DNA of 17,187 nt from Candidatus Bipolaricaulis sp. Its GTDB lineage: Bacteria; Bipolaricaulota; Bipolaricaulia; Bipolaricaulales; Bipolaricaulaceae. Positions 13,900 to 17,187 of the stretch are shown in pieces. The number at the start of each line of letters is the position of its first letter. The stretch's first letter is position 1. Under the pieces are notes generated by a model. The model saw nothing but the letters and a program-made list of their open reading frames with translations, had not been told where the DNA came from and made no database searches. The translations under genes and the position numbers were made by a program. The stretch is from contig JAGUVP010000283.1 in NCBI GenBank assembly GCA_020062805.1, positions 1 to 17,187 of the forward strand, in the 5' to 3' direction.

Positions 13900-15054
13900 A
13901 TGAAGATCGGGCTGTTCACGGATGTGTATCCCCCCGATATCGGCGGGATCGAAGTGGTGATTGGTTTCATGGAGCGCATCCTCGGGGAGCGCGGTCATGA
14001 GGTGGTGACGTTTGCCCCGGCATACCCTGGACACCGTGATGACGGCCCGGGACTGTATCGCCTTCCATCGGTGGGAATCTCCAAGAGCCGCAACTGGCGG
14101 CTCGGGTACTCGCTGAGCGGTCCCGCCCGCCGCGCAGCGCGTGATCTGGACATCATCCACAGCCACACGTCCTACACGGTGGGCCTCCTGGGGGCCCGCG
14201 TCGCGCTCGCCCAGGGGATCCCTCACGTCCATACCTACCACGTCCTCCTTCAGGAGTACCGGAGAGCGATCGCTACGGGCCTCCCCCGGGCGGTTCTCGA
14301 TGGATGGCTGCGGCTCTTCCTGAGACGGTGTGATCTCGTGGTCGCCCCGTCGGAGTACGCCCGCGAGGAAGTGGAGAGCTATGGAGTTGCCGTTCCTGTT
14401 CGGGTACTGCCCTTCGGGCTCGATGCCGCGGATTTCGATCGGCCGCCTCTCTCGAGTCCTCGGTCGGAGCTGGGGATTGAGGAGCCCCACCTGCTGCTGT
14501 TCGTGGGGCGGCTGGTCGAGGAGAAGAACGTGGGGTTCCTTCTGCGCGCGTTTCGCATTCTGTGCGAGCAACGCGAGGATGTTCGGTTGGTGATCGTAGG
14601 TGATGGGCCGGGCATGGGTGATCTGCAGAAGCAAGCTGGAGAGCTTGGGATACAACATAGGACGACGTTCTGTGGATACCTTCTACGGGAGAGGGTGATC
14701 GACCTCAACCGCCAGGCGGACCTGTTCGTGTTCGGTTCCAAGACGGAGAGTCAGGGATTGGTGATCCTCGAGGCGATGATGGCCGGGGCGCCGCCGGTGG
14801 CGGTGGATGCGGCGGGGGTACGAGATATCCTGCGGTCCGGGATGGACGGCCTGTTGGTGCCCGAGGACGAGCGCGTCTTTGCGGCGTGCTGCAACGATCT
14901 CCTCAGCGACAGCGAGCGCAGGGATGCCATGGCCAGGTCAGCCCAGGACAGGGCGCGGGATTTCACGGCCCAAGCATCGGTAGATCGTCTGATCGAGATC
15001 TACGAAGAGCTTGTGGAGCAGAAGTCCTGCCTGAACGCCACGGCGGGGCGCTGA
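13900..15054 (+). CDS. glycosyltransferase family 4 (GT4) protein
   Basis: The 384-residue protein is a two-domain GT-B enzyme that moves a sugar from a nucleotide donor with retention. The N-terminal domain starts with MKIGLFTDVYPPDIGGIE, whose GGIE loop is typical of GT4, and contains IIHSHTSY (85-92) and HVHTYH (109-114). The donor domain has FVGRLVEEKNV (201-211), VGDGPGM (233-239) and the E-x7-E pair E283/E291 (ESQGLVILE). The overall pattern recalls diacylglycerol glucosyltransferases and mannosyltransferases of membrane glycolipid synthesis, but the acceptor cannot be fixed. It stands alone on the plus strand, convergent with the ZIP transporter gene. Confidence 0.93.
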   Translation: MKIGLFTDVYPPDIGGIEVVIGFMERILGERGHEVVTFAPAYPGHRDDGPGLYRLPSVGISKSRNWRLGYSLSGPARRAARDLDIIHSHTSYTVGLLGARVALAQGIPHVHTYHVLLQEYRRAIATGLPRAVLDGWLRLFLRRCDLVVAPSEYAREEVESYGVAVPVRVLPFGLDAADFDRPPLSSPRSELGIEEPHLLLFVGRLVEEKNVGFLLRAFRILCEQREDVRLVIVGDGPGMGDLQKQAGELGIQHRTTFCGYLLRERVIDLNRQADLFVFGSKTESQGLVILEAMMAGAPPVAVDAAGVRDILRSGMDGLLVPEDERVFAACCNDLLSDSERRDAMARSAQDRARDFTAQASVDRLIEIYEELVEQKSCLNATAGR

Positions 15055-15081
15055 GCGGCGCACGCCGGATCCGCCTACAGC

Positions 15082-15942
15082 CTACAGCAAGAGCAGACTC
15101 AGGGCCATCACCGCCATCCCCCCGAGGAGCCCGAGCAGGCTGTCATGTCCCTTGCCGTAGGCGCGGCTCGTGGGCAGAAGCTCATCGAGGCTGATGTACA
15201 CCATGATCCCGGCCACGCCGGCGAACAGGATGCCCATCACCTCTGTGGGGAGACTGCCGCTGCTTCCCCCGTAGGCGAGGTGGAGGCCAAGGAATGCGAT
15301 CCCGGCGCCGATGGGTTCGGCTAGCCCGCTCAGGAACGAGTACAGGAAAGCTTTCCCACGGCTCCCTGTGGCGTAGTAGATGGGCACGGCGACGCTGATC
15401 CCCTCCGGGATGTTGTGGAGGGCGAGGGCGAGGGCGATCGCGATCCCCAGCGTGGGATCGTGCAGGGCGGCCAGAAACGTGGCCAGTCCCTCGGGGAAGT
15501 TGTGCAACGCAATCGCGAAGGCGGTGAACAGACCCATCCGCATCAGCCGGGTGTGGGTCCCTCCGTTCGCGCCAGGCCGGGCTGAGGCGGTCTGAGCATG
15601 GATTCTCAGTCCTGCTGTGGATTCAACGGACGGAAGGTGGTGGGGATTCTGGGGGCTGGGAACCAGCACATCCACCAGCGCGATAAGGGCGATGCCGCCG
15701 AAGAACGACGCCACATTGATCCACTGCCCGGTACTTGGGCCGTAGGCGGAGGCGAGGGCATCCCCGCCCTTGGCCAGGATCTCCACGAACGACACGTAGA
15801 GCATCACCCCGGCCGAGAACCCTGTGGAAATGGACAGGAAGCGATAGTTCGTCCGCCGGACGAAGAACGCGACGACGCTCCCCACTCCCGTGGACAGGCC
15901 CGCGAAGAGTGTAAGCAAGAACGCGAACGTGACGTTGGACAT
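15082..15942 (-). CDS. ZIP-family divalent metal transporter
   Basis: ZIP proteins bring zinc, iron or manganese into the cytoplasm. The 286-residue protein has about eight hydrophobic helices and the two metal-binding motifs of the family, HNFPEG (147-152) and HNIPEG (176-181), separated by the expected distance, so it is close to ZupT-type members. A loop before the first motif (about 98-130) is rich in His and Pro and may hold metal in transit. The frame is open further upstream, but the ATG at 15940-15942 begins the first membrane helix and has GAGGAG about a dozen bases before it. It converges with the glycosyltransferase gene (27-base gap). Confidence 0.9.
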   Translation of the reverse strand: MSNVTFAFLLTLFAGLSTGVGSVVAFFVRRTNYRFLSISTGFSAGVMLYVSFVEILAKGGDALASAYGPSTGQWINVASFFGGIALIALVDVLVPSPQNPHHLPSVESTAGLRIHAQTASARPGANGGTHTRLMRMGLFTAFAIALHNFPEGLATFLAALHDPTLGIAIALALALHNIPEGISVAVPIYYATGSRGKAFLYSFLSGLAEPIGAGIAFLGLHLAYGGSSGSLPTEVMGILFAGVAGIMVYISLDELLPTSRAYGKGHDSLLGLLGGMAVMALSLLLL

Positions 15943-15964
15943 CTCGTCGTCTCCTCGCTCCCCG

Positions 15965-15970
15965 AGTATA
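15965..15970 (-). promoter_or_regulatory. -10 box of the ZIP transporter gene
   Basis: The minus strand reads TATACT, 22 bases before the ATG, giving a leader of about 16 bases that includes the Shine-Dalgarno site. No strong -35 box is seen, which could mean activator dependence. Confidence 0.5.
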
Positions 15971-16014
15971 GAGGAAAGAACTGGGGAGGGCGTCGCAGCG
16001 GAACGACGATGCTG

Positions 16015-16044
16015 TTGGACCGTGGGGGATGGTCCGGGTAGCCT
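16015..16044 (+). promoter_or_regulatory. promoter giving a probable leaderless trmI mRNA
   Basis: TTGGAC (16015-16020), 18 bases and TAGCCT (16039-16044) are followed after six bases by the ATG at 16051. Transcription should start at the A of the ATG. No Shine-Dalgarno sequence is present. Confidence 0.62.
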
Positions 16045-16050
16045 CGTCGC

Positions 16051-16857
16051 ATGGCGCAGCCGCTGAACTACGGAGACGATGTCCTCCTTGTGGAGGAGGA
16101 GAAGGGCCGGACGTTCCTCGTCCGCCTCGAACCGGGGAAGGAATTCCACAGCCACCGGGGAACGATCGCCCACGACGGGGTCGTGGGGCAGCCGGAAGGG
16201 TCAACGGTCTTCTCTCACAGCGGGCGACCGTTTCTTGCCTTCCGGCCCTTGATTGGGGATCGGATGTTCAAGGTCAAGCGCCGCACCCAGATCGTGTACC
16301 CCAAGGATGCAGGCTGGATCGTGTTGACCCTCGACGTGCGTCCCGGAGCGCGGGTGCTCGAAATGGGCACAGGTTCGGGCGCGTTCACGATCCTGCTCGC
16401 CCATCTCGTGGGCCCTGCGGGGCGCGTCCACACGTTTGATCGGCGCGAGGAGTTCCTTCAGAACGCCCTCGCGAACATCGCTCGGGCGGGGTACGCTGAC
16501 CGGGTGGAAGCGGGGATCCTCACCGCCGGCGAGCCGTTCCCGGTGAACGACGTGGACGCCGCTTTCCTCGACCTCCCTTCACCGTGGGAGGCGATCCCCG
16601 CCGCTCACGCTTCCCTCGCCCCCGGGAGGCCGCTGACGCTCATCGTTCCCACTGCGGAGCAGCTCAAGGAATCCGTGCGGACGCTAGCAGAAACGGGGTT
16701 CGTGCTGATCGAGACGGTGGAGTTGATGGAACGGCCAATCCTCGTTCGGCAGAGGGAGGGCGTGCGCCCCAGCGAGCGGATGACTGCGTTCACGGGGTAC
16801 CTCGTCACCGGCCGGAAGCGCCTTCCGGCGACTGTGCCCGCGGACGCGGGAGTCTAG
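16051..16857 (+). CDS. trmI: tRNA (adenine-58-N1)-methyltransferase TrmI
   Basis: TrmI methylates A58 in the T-loop of tRNAs with S-adenosylmethionine, a change important for growth at high temperature in Thermus. The 268-residue protein has the N-terminal beta domain ([16 protein letters not shown], 36-51), then a Rossmann methyltransferase domain with the SAM loop [12 protein letters not shown] (102-113), acidic D130 after the next strand and the catalytic-face motif DLPSPW (174-179). Length matches bacterial and archaeal TrmI. The -10 box six bases before the ATG suggests a leaderless transcript. The P-type ATPase gene follows after 26 bases and is probably co-transcribed. Confidence 0.92.
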   Translation: MAQPLNYGDDVLLVEEEKGRTFLVRLEPGKEFHSHRGTIAHDGVVGQPEGSTVFSHSGRPFLAFRPLIGDRMFKVKRRTQIVYPKDAGWIVLTLDVRPGARVLEMGTGSGAFTILLAHLVGPAGRVHTFDRREEFLQNALANIARAGYADRVEAGILTAGEPFPVNDVDAAFLDLPSPWEAIPAAHASLAPGRPLTLIVPTAEQLKESVRTLAETGFVLIETVELMERPILVRQREGVRPSERMTAFTGYLVTGRKRLPATVPADAGV

Positions 16858-16883
16858 CCGGCCATGAAGAGGTCTCTGTAAGC

Positions 16884-17187
16884 ATGGAGCACCGGGTACA
16901 GGTCGCGTGGCACGCTTTGGAGGAGGCTGATCTCTTCAAGGAGGCTTCCTCTGGGGAGATGGGGCTGCAATCGGCTCAGATTTCTCGCCGGCTGGAAATC
17001 CACGGCCGCAACGCCTTGGAGGGGAAGGCCAAGTCCACTCCGTGGGCGGTGGTGGCCGCCCAACTCCATCATCCCCTCATCTACCTCTTGCTGGGGGCAG
17101 CGGCCCTGGCCGCGGCGGTGGGGAAGCTCGTGGACGCGGGGGTGATCGGCGGGGTGGTGGTCCTCAATACCTTGATTGGTGCCCTTC
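16884..17187 (+). CDS. P-type cation-transporting ATPase, N-terminal fragment (cut by window end)
   Basis: From the ATG at 16884-16886 the frame stays open to the right edge (101 codons). The translation has the Cation_ATPase_N pattern: a GLQSAQISRRLEIHGRNALE segment followed by TPWAVVAAQLHHPLIYLLLGAAALAA, the first membrane helix, and DAGVIGGVVVLNTLIGA, the second. This matches calcium- or other cation-pumping P2-type ATPases. The phosphorylation site and ion-binding residues lie beyond the window, so the ion is unknown. AAGAGG about eleven bases before the ATG may serve as ribosome binding site. Confidence 0.88.
   Translation, partial: MEHRVQVAWHALEEADLFKEASSGEMGLQSAQISRRLEIHGRNALEGKAKSTPWAVVAAQLHHPLIYLLLGAAALAAAVGKLVDAGVIGGVVVLNTLIGAL

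Noticed and set aside
13576..14658. Long minus-strand open frame extending the inhibitor gene to 609 residues
   Set aside because: The part above 13575 lies opposite the clear GT4 gene, reads as low-complexity shadow sequence, and the ATG at 13575 has a good Shine-Dalgarno site and signal peptide.
15943..16173. Upstream extension of the ZIP transporter frame (77 extra residues)
   Set aside because: It overlaps the start of trmI on the other strand and the TATACT promoter; the ATG at 15942 begins the first membrane helix.
1..17187. CRISPR arrays, insertion sequences, prophage or integration signs
   Set aside because: No direct-repeat arrays, transposase or integrase genes, or terminal repeats were seen anywhere in the window.

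Overview
The window is a GC-rich (by eye about 60%), gene-dense stretch of a bacterial chromosome. Bacterial-type ABC importer genes, a GntR/FadR-type regulator, Shine-Dalgarno sites such as GGAGG and sigma70-like promoters (e.g. TTGACA-17-TAGCAT) argue for a bacterium. Several genes appear to be transcribed from a -10 box that lies only a few bases before the ATG, i.e. as leaderless or near-leaderless mRNAs. This trait, plus ThyX, TrmI and a cyclic-2,3-diphosphoglycerate synthetase homologue, fits a thermophilic or deep-branching lineage. A Bipolaricaulota-like or similar uncultured phylum is only a guess; no marker gene settles it.

Region 1 (1-947, minus strand): a protein with glycosyltransferase-like (GT-A/GT8-like) motifs, then the first codons of a further gene running off the left edge. 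948-1359 holds no recognisable gene, only small inverted repeats.

Region 2 (1360 to about 9806, minus strand) is the most interesting part. It is a compact seven-gene operon, in order of transcription: a FadR-type GntR regulator, a xylose-isomerase-like TIM-barrel enzyme, a three-gene ABC importer (binding protein, fused double permease, ATPase), a cyclic 2,3-diphosphoglycerate synthetase, and a cofactor-independent phosphoglycerate mutase (iPGM) homologue whose two halves are in swapped order. The last protein is a complete circular permutation of iPGM: it starts in the middle of the usual sequence, runs to the usual C-terminus, continues through a short linker into the usual N-terminus and stops where it began. 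All seven metal ligands and most substrate-binding residues are still present. Two related palindromes (TGGTCAGACCA before the regulator gene, TGATCAGACAA before the binding-protein gene), each just downstream of a -10 box, look like operators for the regulator. My hypothesis is a regulated system for import, interconversion or cyclisation of phosphoglycerates or related organophosphates.

Region 3 (10026-13575, minus strand): a secreted chagasin-type cysteine-protease inhibitor fused to an Ig-like domain, a secreted protein of unknown function, then thyX, dcd and a flavodoxin-like gene tightly packed. ThyX and Dcd form the dCTP to dUMP to dTMP route, but this Dcd carries alanine where the catalytic glutamate is expected.

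Region 4 (13576-17187): a GT4 glycosyltransferase (plus), a ZIP metal transporter (minus), a TrmI-type tRNA m1A58 methyltransferase (plus) and the N-terminal part of a P-type cation ATPase (plus) cut by the right edge.
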